The notes beneath the pieces were generated by a model. That model was not told where the DNA came from, searched no databases, and saw nothing but the letters and a program-made list of their open reading frames with translations. A DNA stretch of 60,000 nucleotides, from NCBI GenBank assembly GCA_950295325.1, contig OX485808.1, positions 14,264,501 to 14,324,500 of the forward strand, read 5' to 3'. A program made the position numbers and the translations under genes. This document shows positions 1 to 11,040 of the stretch, in pieces (positions within the stretch are counted from its first letter, which is position 1; each line of letters begins with the position of its first letter). Origin of the DNA: Polytrichum commune (taxonomy: Eukaryota > Streptophyta > Polytrichopsida > Polytrichales > Polytrichaceae).

Positions 1-48
1 GTTTTGTTGGGTTATTTCTTTCCAGTTTCGGAGAAAACCAAGAAATGT

Positions 49-240
49 TTTTGTTTTTGTTTTTTTTTACAGAAGGTCGACAGGCCAATGCCAAAGCTTA
101 GGAGGCAGTTGACCACCTGGCAAGTTTTCCGTCAAGTAGAGAGGAGATTTCACAGTCGGGATTCGAACCGCCAACCTCTTCCTTGAGATTTGGGTATCTC
201 TCCACCATCATCCGGTAGTTTAAGGTCATCTCGGACCAGA
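49..240 (-). mobile_element. tRNA-derived SINE, complete, with target-site duplication
   Basis: Read on the minus strand, this has a pol III A box (TGGTGGAGAGA, plus-strand 197-207) and a B box (GGTTCGAATCC, 159-169) spaced as in a tRNA. It ends in an A-rich tail (the T-rich run at 49-69). A 15-bp direct repeat, AAAACCAAGAAATGT, lies at 34-48 and 241-255, as expected for a target-site duplication made by LINE-type reverse transcription. The element is about 190 bp, a normal plant SINE length. The intact tail and nearly perfect flanks suggest a fairly recent insertion. It is not a functional tRNA gene, because the 3' half of a tRNA fold is absent. Confidence 0.85.
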
Positions 241-255
241 AAAACCAAGAAATGT

Positions 256-940
256 GAAAGTAGCTTAGCGAATGGGTTAGGAACATGCCCATCAAATAAT
301 ATTTTGAATTATTGAGATCCATGTACACTGTCCAAATGCATTGCAACGTTGGGTCTTTTGGTTGTGGATATGAAGGGGGGGTCACAAATGTTGGATGTTC
401 AAATGGAACCCACCTCGTATTCAAATTTATCGCATAGGAGTCTTCTATTGAAAGAGAATGTTGTTCTTCTTTTGCGAAGACCTCTTACACTGTCTCGGTA
501 AGTGGGTAGATCCTAGATTAGCTGTTGTGATTGGCCGAAGGTGACATTATTATTATTATTAATATGAAAATTTGATAGAAGGCCAATAAACCAATGCCAT
601 TAATGACTTATGCACTACTCCTACATCCTTCTTGCAACTGCCATTATAAATGGTCAAAGTGGTTTTATTTGTACTTGATGTTAAACAATATTAAGATTAT
701 TTTAAGATGCTCGGCTTACTCAATCCACCATCGCATCCACTTTTTCTTTTCTTTTCTTTTCTTTTGGTACAAATTGAAGAAAGAAAAAAAGTATATTACA
801 AGAAGTAATTGAAACAAAACCAATGTGGGGAGAACCTAATTGGGACCCGCGAGGCATTAGGTAATGATACCAAAACCTAAACCCGGGACTCAAGGGTTAA
901 ATTGTCGTGGGACAATAACGTTGGTCACTGGTGGAACTAA
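256..940. other. Intergenic, no gene seen
   Basis: AT-rich DNA with an (ATT)n run near 548-562 and a (TTTTC)n run near 738-764. A short stretch at 576-600 vaguely resembles the 3' end of the SINE at 49-240, but too weakly to call. The short open frames here have no recognisable content. Confidence 0.5.
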
Positions 941-1440
941 GGGCCACTTCACACACGAGTCAAGAGCCGTGACCATAACATTGTGAGAGCCCAAAAGAAA
1001 GTGTCCAAAGGCCGTCCCAACTCACCTCCAAATTCATGTATTGTGGTCACAAATCCTCGAGTGTATTGTGAAGTCACATGTGACCGGACCCACAACCAAA
1101 TGCTATTTCAACGAATTCCTATTCATGCGGGTCCTCACACATGATAAAATAGAATAAATCAACGGTTGTGAGCGTTCAGAGTGCCATGGTCTCCCGGTTT
1201 TGTGTTAGACCTACATCCAAGAGACGGTTTCTGAAAATAGTCCAAGTGACCGTGAAACACGATCCATTGGATGCCATGTGAGAGTCCATGTAGACTTTAC
1301 ATCCATCTTGCATTCACATACTGTGTTGGTCCCTCAAGCGTAGTGTGAAGCGAACTTGGACCGGCTCCGCCTTCTCCACCAATGAGAGTGCTTGAAGTGC
1401 AACGGTCCCGGGCCCTCAGTCTCGTGTGTGTGAAGTGACC
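941..1440 (+). mobile_element. Family A MITE, copy 1 (PIF/Harbinger Tourist-like)
   Basis: About 500 bp, starting GGGCCACTTCACACACGAG and ending in the inverse of that motif (CTCGTGTG...GAAGTGACC). TAA precedes it at 938-940; the right flank has decayed. It is homologous along its length to the copies at 8281, 13954, 14458 and 15696. A TAA/TTA duplication with a short GGGCC terminal repeat fits Tourist-like PIF/Harbinger MITEs. There is no transposase, so it is non-autonomous. Confidence 0.8.
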
Positions 1441-1963
1441 ACTCAGCTTTTTTGAAAGGTACCTAACCTCTATCAAAATTCAACTCCAGTTTAGTGGCCT
1501 TGGTGTAAATATATTGTCAGACACAACAAACACACACACACACACACACTTATTTCATCCATGATATCAAGAGGAGTTCATTATTCATCCCAATTCCGGG
1601 AATACATCATCCATCTCACCCACCCGACCCACTTGCCAACACATTTCCCTAGTAGGAAATAAGAAATAGTAATAAGTCCGGGTTCCCGGCAACCAAGGGC
1701 ACGCCTCCAATAATTCCCCCCATGGAGAGAGGACAACATAGTAAACAAAGGCCATTATAAATAACACACGGGATCTCCACACGGATGATATACCAATAAC
1801 ATGATTAACACACGGATTTGTGCCCGAGGGGATGATTGGCTTCATTAACATGTGTTTAGTATTTAATGTCGCATACTTTTCTCACCACTTTGAGAATTGG
1901 TTTGGTGAAGAAATCTACCCTTCATGGGTTGATTGTGGATTCCGTGTTCCACTTTAAACTCAC
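1441..1963. other. Intergenic with an (AC)n microsatellite
   Basis: An (AC)n run lies at about 1529-1549. No gene or inverted-repeat element was recognised in the rest. Confidence 0.5.
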
Positions 1964-2156
1964 TACCCCATTTAAGGTGTTTAGTGTCACGTACACTATT
2001 TGCGAAGGGCCTAAACTAGATGTTTAGAGGTCTCATAGTGTAAAAGTCCACTAATTACCAGTATGATATTATTCGTCAACATAAGGAAATTGCTGAAGGG
2101 AATAATTGTTGACAATGTGATAATTAGTGCAGCACATTGAGATTGTTGAGATGGTA

Positions 2157-2538
2157 CGCTATATATGGTATTTAGTGTCAAATGGTATTTTATTTTAATG
2201 TCACTATGGTGACTTTTCGAATGACACTTCTTATGAGTAAGTGAAGTAATACTTTCGTGGATGGTGGATGAGTTCATTCCATTGGGCAAAGCCCTACCTT
2301 CGCATGTCAACAGTGTGGGATGAAATATTGTCATGGTTGATTGAAATTTGGATGAAAAATCACTTGGTAAGTGACAGTAATTGCAACACTTTAAACTTAT
2401 AATGCCCCAATATTTTTACAAGGAATGATAAATAATGTTGGGTTAACATTTAGTGTTGGTGATACTAGACCGTGAATAACAATTAGTATTTAGCAAGACA
2501 ATTGGAATCAATGACACTTATAAATACCATATTTAGTG
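2157..2538 (+). mobile_element. Family B MITE, copy 1, nested in family D
   Basis: 382 bp, flanked by TA (2155-2156 and 2539-2540). Its ends are inverted repeats of the type CACTAAATATGGTATTTAGTG. Joining the flanks gives GAGATGGTAGTTTTGCG, which matches the uninterrupted family D sequence GAGATGATAGTTTTGC near 34213-34228, so the insertion and its TA duplication are directly supported. Other copies lie at 51901, 57929 and about 52600-53956. There is no coding capacity. Confidence 0.85.
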
Positions 2539-2553
2539 TAGTTTTGCGTCTTA

Positions 2554-3617
2554 GGGCAGCTTTATACACGGCTTGGGGCCGGCCCGAGCATGTTCTTTAA
2601 GCCCTCAATTTGGCCCCATTTTATGAACTTTTTTTTGGGCCCAACCTTGTCCCATGTAGAGTGACGAGGCCCGATTCTAGGGCCCAATCATCTTGAGGGT
2701 TAAGATTCATGGAGTTTACCATGATCAATGCCCGGTGTTCTCGATAATTAAGTTTCACGACCCTTACCATGGGTTGTAATAAGTGAATCGAAGTTGGGTC
2801 CCACTAGACTAAATAGGGGCCTTTGAATCTATTATGGCGTCAAAATGCTCCTATAAATTTACCTACCATGTTCAATGGATTAACCGATGGGTGCGGTTTA
2901 GGTAGCACACCAAATTCTTGATTAAGGACTTAAATGTTTCATTTTTATCTTAAGCACCTTAATTGTTGTATTATTAGCTTATTGCTAACATACTTATACT
3001 AATTGTTGTCTTTTAGACTAACCCATAGCCTAACCCATACCATGTGCTTGATTAAATGCTTAAATGTTTCATTTTGATCTTAAGTGTGTGATTAGCACCC
3101 TAATTGTTGTGTTATTAGCCTAATGCTATCATATTTATGCTAATTTTTGTGTTATTAGACCAACCCATAGCCTAAGCCATACTATATGCTTGATTAAATG
3201 CTTGAATATTTCATTTTTATCTTTAGTGTGTGATTAACGCCCTGATTGTTGCTTTAATAGTCTAATGCAATCAAATTTATGCTAATTGTTGCGTTATTAG
3301 ATGAGTGGAGAGGAGAGGAAAAGAATTTACCTCCTAAAGATTGATGGACGAGATGAGCTCAATCCAACGGATGATCTCAATCCGGCCCAGATGAGAGTTC
3401 GGGCCGAGGAAAAGCTCGTCCCGATTTCTTCACTAGGGCCCGATAATTTGGCGCCAAAATTGTGCCACCTAGGACGCCACATGGGATGAGTGAGTGTTTG
3501 GGCCGGCCCCTAGTATAAAGCCCTTGGGCCCGATTTGATGAAATTGAGCAATCCTATTGGCCCAAATTATGAGAGTTCGGGCCGGCCCTCAATCCGGCCC
3601 CAAGTATAAAGTGGCCC
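2554..3617 (+). mobile_element. 1064-bp TTA-flanked element (PIF/Harbinger-like), nested in family D
   Basis: The left end GGGCAGCTTTATAC and the inverse of the right end GGGCCACTTTATAC form a short terminal inverted repeat, followed by GGCCGG-rich subterminal blocks on both sides. TTA at 2551-2553 and 3618-3620 is the duplication. Joining the flanks restores family D sequence (TTTTGCGTC-TTA-GTATG; compare TTTTGCATTTTAGTATG near 34222). The inner 2913-3300 is a tandem repeat. An open frame at 3301-3489 has no recognisable domain, so I take the element as non-autonomous. Confidence 0.8.
2913..3300 (+). repeat. Tandem repeat, about 3 units of 130-143 bp
   Basis: The motif GCTTGATTAAATGCTT recurs about every 130-143 bp, followed each time by AAATGTTTCATTTT, a TGTTGT-ATTAG block and ACCCATAGCC. 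Units are roughly 85-90% alike by eye. The array lies inside the 1064-bp TTA-flanked element and probably moved with it. Confidence 0.75.
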
Positions 3618-3895
3618 TTAGTATGTGACGGGAATATACTTGAACATATTGATCACAAGTGTCATGTGTTTACATTTAGTATGCAAGAGGAAGTCATTCT
3701 TGAGCATGTTAATGTCAAGTGTCATTAGTGTACACTATACTCAACTTGTAGGCAATTGTGTAATAAACACATACACCTCATTACATAATTAAACATACTC
3801 ATGCCAAGATAGTATAGTAAGGACATTTGAACACCAAGTGTCATGTGAGGTGACACTTTACAAGGTAAAGTATTTTATTTTTGTAAATTTGTAGT

Positions 3896-3930
<35 letters not shown>

Positions 3931-4010
3931 TTAGTGTAATTTGACATACGCCTCGCACTAGGGTAAGTGACACAAGTACGCATGTGACGCTAAACATCAT
4001 AAATGGTGTA

Positions 4011-6278
4011 GCATAAGGTAGATATATGGAAAACAATGAAAATAAGTTGATCCGGCCAAAAGGAGTGGCTTGAAATTTGTGCAATATTTTTCAGAGGAAA
4101 TGATGAGGAATTGCAAGTTGTTTTGTGATTTCATTTCTTGTGAATAAGTAGTTACATTATCCCAAAGAGGCAGGTAAGTCAAACCCTTAATCTTAACATC
4201 AAAATATCCTACTATGCATACGAATGCACGAAAAATTATTAAATCAATGACACCCATAAGTGATCGCAAGAAGTGTGGCACAACAACTATCCCCAGGGAG
4301 TGCACTGTTCAAGTACTGTATTTATACATGTGGGTGCACAAAAGGGGTATTATTTAAAACAAGCATGTACAAAATGTACGTACAAGAGACATATTGCTAT
4401 TAAGCAAGAAGTAGATATACATGAGGCTATAGAAAAATATATGTAAAGTATGCATTTACGCATTTACGCGTTTACGCGTTCAAGTCAGACCTGGACCAAG
4501 AATCATGTGTTTTTTCATCCACTAAGTAACGACTTTATAACTAAAAATCCATGATTTGATATTATACATATAATAGGGCCATATTTTTGCATTTCCAAAC
4601 ATTTGTACACATGTTATATACAATTTCTATATTTGTTTTTGGACCCTTGTGTACGTATGGAAATGTATTTTGAAGCAATGAGATTTGTAAGTATATTGCT
4701 TGATTTTAGCAAAAATAAAATGTATACATGGGTATTTTAGTAAGGGGCATGCACGCACGTGATGCTTGGTTTTAATGAATAGTGCACTCCCTGAGCAACT
4801 ATCCAACCAATCACTACATCCCTTTTGAGGCCACCACTTTTACAGTTAGCCATTTTGGGTCCACACAAAAACCATTCTACCCCCAATCTAATACACCAAT
4901 TGTGGTCATTCACCATTTTCAAATTTTGTACCTTAACCCGGCGTCTTCGACCCTGCTTTAGGGATTAATTTAACTTCAAATAATAACTTCTAGACTCCAA
5001 AATAGTAACCAACATTTTCGCCCTCCCCCTCGATAAAGTGTAGTGACTATTCGCCCCCAAAATCACTCTCAAAACAAAACTAGCTGCTTTTGGTGCCCAA
5101 CTTTTGTTCTTATGGGAATGCTGGCTTAAAAAAAAAAAACAGTTTGATTGCCCGATTTGTCATAGGGAGCCTATACTTATAGAATGCATCAAGAAACTCG
5201 TTACCTCTTTGAGTCATGAACCCACTTGGAGCTACATGTTTGAGCATATTTTATTGCAAGCACTTTGTGGGGCCTAGCCTAGCCTAGCCTAGCCTACACA
5301 CTATAAAAAGCCTTTTTCCCGATGTTTGTTTGCCACCTTTTTTGTCATTCTCCACATGAAAACCACGATGTTGTTTGATATTGTCTTGGGGAGCCCCCAA
5401 ATCTCTTGTCACGGTCATTGTAACCATGAGACGTTGTAACAATTTGGTTGGTTGGTGGTTTTTCGAGTTGATAGTTTTCTATAAGTTTTCGTTGAAACCC
5501 ACGCTAATTTTGAGTGTGTGTAGTAGTACTAGTAGTAAGAGGTCATAGACCGCCGCCTCCTATGGACCATGTCAATCCGGTTTCAAATTTTAAAACTTCA
5601 AGTGTTTTGTTGCACACGGGGAACAACTAAAGCGTGCGGCAAGTCCAAGAACCTCATAAAGGAAAAAAAAAACTAAACAATCTCTACTTCCTTGTCAATG
5701 GGCTTGTAATCCCACATTTTCCTTGGTTTCGGCTTTTTGGGTTTATGGTAACCATGACTAAGTCGGGGTCTCATAAAATTACGGAGGCTACTACTAAAAC
5801 TTGGAGATTCGGGAAACATAAGAAACCCACATTGACGAAGCAATGGTGGTTGGAGTTTTGAGCAAGGGCATGGAGCATGAGGGGCAAATGCATGGAGCAT
5901 AAGGGGCAAATGCATGGAGCATGAAGGGCAAATGCATGCATTTCATGGATTCAATGCAAAAGTTTAAAGAATCATATCACGAGAAGAAGAAGAGAAGTTG
6001 CGTTGAACTATTGAGTTGAGTGACCATGTTGGGTGGGGTTGGAAGTATGTCATTAACGTCCTAGAATGATACATTATGGATGTTTGTCTAAGCAATTTCG
6101 GCATGATAAACTCAGGTGAAACACTGTCATTGAATATTATTAGAATGGAATGGCTAATAGCAACTCAACGATGTTATGTGGTGGAGTAAAAAGAACTCAC
6201 GTAAACAATGCAAGAAATCAAGTCCCCTCATGATGACACGAGCACATGCTTGATCGCTTTGAGAATTCGTGGAGGCCA
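4011..6278. other. Intergenic, simple repeats only
   Basis: AT-rich DNA without a recognisable gene. Small tandem repeats occur: a CGCATTTA/CGTTTACG series near 4451-4480, (CCTAG)n near 5274-5296, and a 24-bp minisatellite at 5868-5937. The open frame at 5634-5861 has no known motif. Confidence 0.5.
5868..5937 (+). repeat. 24-bp minisatellite, 3 copies
   Basis: GCATGGAGCATGAGGGGCAA and its continuation ATG repeat three times with one or two differences per unit. Confidence 0.8.
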
Positions 6279-6282
6279 ATAG

Positions 6283-6690
6283 TGTTGGATTTAGTTACGA
6301 GTATAGATGGTATTGAAGGTTTTGTGAATACCTAAGGCTATGTGGGCCTTGTGTGGCAACTCTGCTTGATCGGACACCTAGATTTGAGCGGTATATAGCC
6401 CAACTTGGAGTTAAGAATGGACGCTCCAACGACATGTATTTATGATGAGCTTGGACTACATGCTCATAATATACTAGACACCATTACAAGCTTGATGGTT
6501 AATGCAAATATGAGGGCCCATGTGATCAGTCGAAGAGAAAGATGATCTTCACTTTGTTCTCTTGAGTCTTAACACTTTTGTTTCTCAACTTGGAATAACA
6601 ATACTTATTGTTTGTGATTGTTATTTGGATTAGACTATTCCCAATCCGATCCAACTGCCAAAATTCTTCATGAAGTAGCAATTGCCAACA
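6283..6690 (+). mobile_element. Probable solo LTR (Ty1/copia-like size)
   Basis: A 408-bp segment begins TGTTGGATTTAG and ends TTGCCAACA, the TG...CA inverted ends typical of LTRs. ATAG flanks it on both sides (6279-6282 and 6691-6694), acceptable as a 4-bp target duplication. A TATA-like GGTATATAG lies near 6400. No second LTR, primer-binding site or gag-pol frame is nearby, so a solo LTR left by recombination is the best reading. The short duplication leaves some doubt. Confidence 0.55.
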
Positions 6691-6694
6691 ATAG

Positions 6695-8249
6695 GGGCAC
6701 GTATCTTAGTGAGCAAACAAATTTGTGCCAATGGGCGCCATGACTAGACTAGGTAGGTCGAAAAGTGTGCCAACTATGACCAAAACCTTACACCTTTAAA
6801 ATTCATACTTCAATTGGTGCAATTTGAGGCCCTTATAAATACTTGGTCTAAGGTAGCCGATCCATTTCCAACTAGTTAAGCAATTTAGCAAATATGCAGT
6901 TTAGGTATGATTAGAGAGAAAAAAGAAAAAAGAAAAACCCCCATGAAGAGAAATAGAAATAAGAAGCTATTTATTTATTTATTTATTTTCTAAATTTCTA
7001 AATTTTCATGATGCTTTTTGCGATAACCAAATTGTTGTGGGTATTTTAAACGGGTGTTCTCTTTGATTCATACTTATGATATAGGCTACCCTCTTTCAAA
7101 TCACTAATCAGTTAGAAAACCAAGAATGCTTGATTCCCGTATTCGATAACTGTGGCACCTAAATATGCTTGCCATTTAAACCTAGTTGTCAAAATAGCCA
7201 TTGACATTTGGCTAGGTTGGATTTCAACCATGACATGTCAACATTGATCATAGATTGATATTGTGTTGCACGGAAACAAGTTGACCTAAGCTTCGAAAAT
7301 GGGATGGTGGTTGAGAGTGCCAAGAAACAATGGCCATTATAATTGGACTCCATCCGTGCAATAATATCCATATTTTTGACTTGACATTGAACCCAATAAA
7401 TAGAGTTAACCGTAAGGTATGCAGATGAACTAGGATCAAACTGTCACTATATATATATATATCAATAAAAGTCCAAGTTTGTAACAAAACATGTACCAAT
7501 GTTTTATAAAAAGAACCTAACATGTCCCCGGACATAGAGAAAATAATTCAAATACGTCCGAAACCTAAACAACTATGTGCAAAAGATCACCACTGCTACT
7601 TAAGGTTATATTTTTAGATCATTGACACAAGTGTTGGAAGTGGCAGATATGAAATCATCCTTCACGAAACTTTAGTTGGTCCCCACTTTTGGTGACTTTA
7701 AAATTAAGCCTAATGTGGCATGGCCGATCCGATTCCCTCCTTCCAAGAGTTTTGGGGGTCAAGGACTCAAGGTCCATGCATATATAGAGGGTGTGTGAGC
7801 CTCACAAGAGTGTAGGACCCAACAAATTGAAATTTAAACTAGTTGGCACAAAAACCCGAATATTTTATAATCGGAGGCGTGTGTATATGGCTATACATTC
7901 CAAATTGTCATGTTGGTCTATACTAATTAGAACTACTATAACAAACTCCCAAACAACAAACGACAGCTTGGCAAGGGGTTGCTTAATGAAGACCTTCCAT
8001 TATTGTGGACACCACTAGAATAATAATACTTGGTTTGGTAAAAGCAACTTTCAACTTCAAGGGCATGCGAAGTTTAGTTACCTTGATTACATGGGTTGCA
8101 TAAATAGTTGTCCATGATTGCCTTAAGTTTGTGTCTAAGGAATTTAAGTCTTGGGATATGGGCCATGGGTTATGGGTTATTGGACTTAAGGTACACCGAG
8201 ATGGTGACAAAAACGTTAATCCAAGTATAGTAACGGAGAGAAGTGTCTC
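6695..8249. other. Intergenic, no gene seen
   Basis: AT-rich DNA with an (ATTT)n run near 6967-6990 and an (AT)n run near 7447-7461. Short open frames on both strands show no domain or convincing codon bias. Confidence 0.5.
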
Positions 8250-9021
8250 GGAGGGAGAGAGGGGGAATTATTGCATACGAGGGCCACTTCACACATGAGA
8301 CTGAGAGCCCATGACCATTACACTTGAAGCACTCTCATTGGTGGACAAGGCGGAGCCGGTCCAAGGTCACTTCACGCTATGCTTGAGGGACCAACGGAGT
8401 ATGTGAATGCAAGATAAAGTCTACATGGATTCCTACATGGCATCAAATGGATCATGTTTCATGGTCACTTGGACTATTTTCAAAAACCACCCCTTGGAGG
8501 TAGGCCTGACACAAAACCGGGAGATCATGGCACTCCGAACGCTCACAACCATCAATTTATTCTATTTTATCATGTGTGAAAATCCGCATTAATAGAAATT
8601 CATTGAAATAGCATTTGGTTGAGGGCCCGACCACATATGACTTCACACTACACTTGAGGGTCCGTGACCACACTACATGGTTTTGGAGGTGTCTTGGGAC
8701 GACCTCTCAACACTTTCTTTGGGCTCTCACAATTTCATGGTCACGACTCTTGGCTCGTGTGTGAAGTGACCCTGAGCTCATCACTCACTGTCCAACATAA
8801 AAACTTGGACCCCCCCCCCCTCCCCCCTTTTCTCCCCTTAGGCTTGTGTTCGATTCGTATCAAATGACCCCAACAAGGGTGATTTGGGGTCTCTAAAGCT
8901 AACTTTGGTGTCAAATCAATTAAGGAAGGTAGCCTCCCCATATTGCATAGTATTTCATGGCTGTTATGTTGGATGAATGAGAGGTATGCTCGTACTATAC
9001 GATAATTCCCTCTCTCTCCCA
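8250..9021. mobile_element. Family I element with imperfect terminal inverted repeats, interrupted by MITE A2
   Basis: The left end (GGAGAGAGGGGGAATTATTG near 8254) and the inverse of the right end (GGGAGAGAGAGGGAATTATC) match and extend, more loosely, into a CTCATTCATCCAACAT-type block. Family A copy 2 sits inside. Partial copies occur at 29786, 31035 and 45779. All share a GATTTGACACCAAAA motif, seen here as its inverse near 8908. No transposase is visible and the superfamily is undetermined. Confidence 0.6.
8281..8772 (-). mobile_element. Family A MITE, copy 2 (inverted orientation)
   Basis: 492 bp, reverse-oriented relative to the other copies, with both GGGCCACTTCACAC-type ends present. 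It is flanked by CGA (8278-8280) and TGA (8773-8775), a decayed or atypical 3-bp duplication. It lies within the family I element. A 61-codon open frame (8407-8592) resembles one in copy 3 but is broken in the other three copies. Confidence 0.8.
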
Positions 9022-10194
9022 GTGGCCTCCATTAGATAACTTCATCTGAAACCAACTTATAAAGTATGTAGTCGGCTTTAACATGGTTAGTTTGGGTTGT
9101 TGGATAACTCTATTTAGGTGGTGTAAGTTACGGCTAGGCTTATTTGGTAGAAGCAAATACGAAGAAGACACGATTGGACTATATAATGCCCAAAATCTAG
9201 ACAACGTTTATGGTTTTCGATATTGAACCGAATTGGGAGGGTTTCTACGCTACCACTCAAAGACAAGGAAAGACCTCCAATTCCACTTGTTATAAAATCT
9301 ACATCCTTCAACTACAATCATTTTGGAACTCAAGATTGGGAGTCTTGCAATGATTCACAATTGTTCATTGGACGAACGAACGGTCAAGATTGTCGGTGGG
9401 GTTGGAACGCAATGTGCCGCCCACCATGGCACAAGGTATGGCCACGAGGTATTGTTAACAACATTGCCACCCACGATTGTGGAAAATAGCATCGATGCAT
9501 TAATTGATCCATATTCCTTCAATCTCCACTATGAGAGATGCTCCGCCTCCGAAGAACAAACTAATGAGGAATTGGCATACCACATCCTCCTCACACAACA
9601 TGGAGGAAAGAAAGAGTCAATTAATCAAACAATAGGACGTAATAATACTGTGGGAGATCTTCCAAGGAGGAGCATCAAGGGAGGGAGAGGGAGGGAGATT
9701 CACAAAGGGCCACCGACAAAGTGCCAGATAAATACCGGGCCGGGTCCATGGTTCGGGGGGGGAATGCCGGGCCGGGTGTGGCGCGCTTGGTGGAGAGTAG
9801 GCTGATTCCCGTAGGTGTGTAAATTAAAGCCCACAAAGGTTAATGATGTCCCCCCCCTACCCCACCTGCCCGTGACACGTGTCACATCCCCACGAAGGCC
9901 CCTGCATGTCCAAAAAAAGCTCTAAAAATACCCTAATTATTGAGGCCTCTTGCCACCCCCCCCTTGGGATTTGTCAGGTTTACTTTACTACTAAGCATCA
10001 CCTTAACTTCTAACCTCGTTTTATCTTTGCAGTTAAAGTCTCTCACCCCGTTTAATAAGTTACCGGACCCCATGAACGGGGGAGAACCAACCGCTACACT
10101 AATTCTCCCCACTTGGTGAGGGTGGGCTTGTGGGAAATTAGCGAAGGTGATAATAAACGTCTTTACACTATGAGATTGTTGTCACCATAAGTTC
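9022..10194. other. Unassigned region with a 160-codon open frame and a GC-rich patch
   Basis: An open frame at 9323-9805 (+, 160 codons) has no domain I recognise and no clear intron signals. It runs into a GC-rich, G-homopolymer-bearing patch at about 9690-9900. I do not call it a gene. It could be a chance frame or a fragment of an old retroelement. Confidence 0.3.
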
Positions 10195-10681
10195 TAGGGT
10201 TTCGGGGGTTCAAAGTGTCAGAGTGCTAGACACTCTGAACGCAAGCTCTCTTCACTTTCTTATAGCTCACCCACACTTATTGTTGTGGGCTACCAGTGAA
10301 TGGCGAGTACCAGCACTGGGTGCAACTAGTGGCTCTCATCGGCTAAATCGACTTTAAAAGTGGCCCTTGCTGGTAGGAACTGTTCACTGGTGGCCCGCAC
10401 CAATATGTGTGGTTGGGCTATTAGTGTTAGGAGACACCGCCGACTGGGAGGAAGAAGAAGAAGAAGTGTTTTTGAACTCACCAAAACAAACTATGCACTC
10501 TACAAACAACTTAAAGCACGGACTAATATTCTTGGAGAGTATGGTAAACGAGCATGTATCCATGAATGTTAGTATCACCTAGTGAAAATCTTTGTCCTCG
10601 CTCATTTTGAGGTTTGGCAAAACTAGTGCGTGTTTCGGAAATAGTGCCACATGTACTGAATGGGATGATTAGTGTAGTTAC
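10195..10681 (+). repeat. Dispersed repeat J, copy 1 (carries MITE M)
   Basis: Homologous to the minus strand of about 46098-46672. Shared blocks include CAAAGTGTC-GAGTGCTAG, GCAAGCTC, GTTAGGAGA, TATGCACTCT and GGGATGAT. Copy 1 contains MITE M where copy 2 is uninterrupted, and lacks MITE G that copy 2 contains. A few aligned residues are shared in translation (FEL, then K), but both copies carry stops. It may derive from a transposon or a dead gene; I cannot tell which. Confidence 0.7.
10263..10420. mobile_element. MITE M, 158 bp, TTA-flanked
   Basis: The ends TAGCTCACCCACAC and the inverse TAGCCCAACCACAC begin an inverted repeat of nearly 40 bp that includes a CACCAGTGAA-type block. TTA flanks it at 10260-10262 and 10421-10423. 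The homologous repeat at 46098-46672 (minus strand) reads CCTTAGTTGTTAGG across this point, with one TTA and no insert, so the insertion is confirmed within the window. TTA duplication fits PIF/Harbinger. Confidence 0.85.
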
Positions 10682-11040
10682 AGATGAACCGATTGAGTTG
10701 GAGAAATAACGGGGTCAAGTTCAAGACTTCATGAGGAAATTACCGAGCACTTAAGAAGAATCCATGGAATGCACCTCAAATTAATCAAGAACACCCAAAA
10801 GATGTCAACATGTGTTGGACTTGGAAACACTAAAACCTCAATTGATCAAGGTCAAAGCATCCATAATCGACGGTGTCCATTTTAATCGCTCACTAAAGTC
10901 ATGTAATGCCGACATAGATGAGATATATGTTTCTTGGACGAACAAAATAAAAGTTCATGTGCTGACGGCTCGTGATTGATTACCCCCATAAGCAATCTGA
11001 CAATTTGTTGTAGCCAAGGCGTAGCACTGACATGAGTGAT

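Larger units (their letters stand above)
1966..4008 (+). mobile_element. Family D MITE, copy 1, split by two later insertions
   Basis: The left end (near CCCCATTTAAGGTG, then TTTAGTGTCACG) and the right end (CGTGACGC-type motif, AAACATCATAAATGGTG) are inverted repeats, flanked by TA at 1964-1965 and 4009-4010. Removing the inserts at 2157-2538 (family B) and 2554-3617 (1064-bp element), each with its duplicated target, leaves about 590 bp. That matches the 537-bp uninterrupted copy at 15129-15665. The TA duplication points to Tc1/mariner/pogo-type mobilisation. An (AT)n microsatellite lies inside, near 3899-3928. Confidence 0.8.

Noticed and set aside
159-207. tRNA gene on the minus strand (clear A and B boxes)
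   Set aside because: No complete cloverleaf. The A-rich tail and flanking duplication show that it is a SINE.
576-600. Fragment of the 49-240 SINE
   Set aside because: Only about 20 loosely matching bases with no boxes or flanking repeat.
2554-3617. MSGEERKR-starting frame (3301-3489) as an element-encoded protein
   Set aside because: 62 codons, no domain, and it overlaps the end of a tandem repeat. No transposase signature.
8407-8592. Open frame in family A MITE copy 2 that resembles one in copy 3 (14131-14325, minus strand): possible conserved small protein
   Set aside because: The same frame is broken in the other copies: early stops in copies 1 and 5 and a frameshift in copy 4. The likeness follows from DNA homology, not from selection on a protein.
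9323-9805. 160-codon plus-strand open frame
   Set aside because: No recognisable domain or intron context, an ending of low-complexity GC-rich sequence, and another overlapping frame. Not enough for a gene call.
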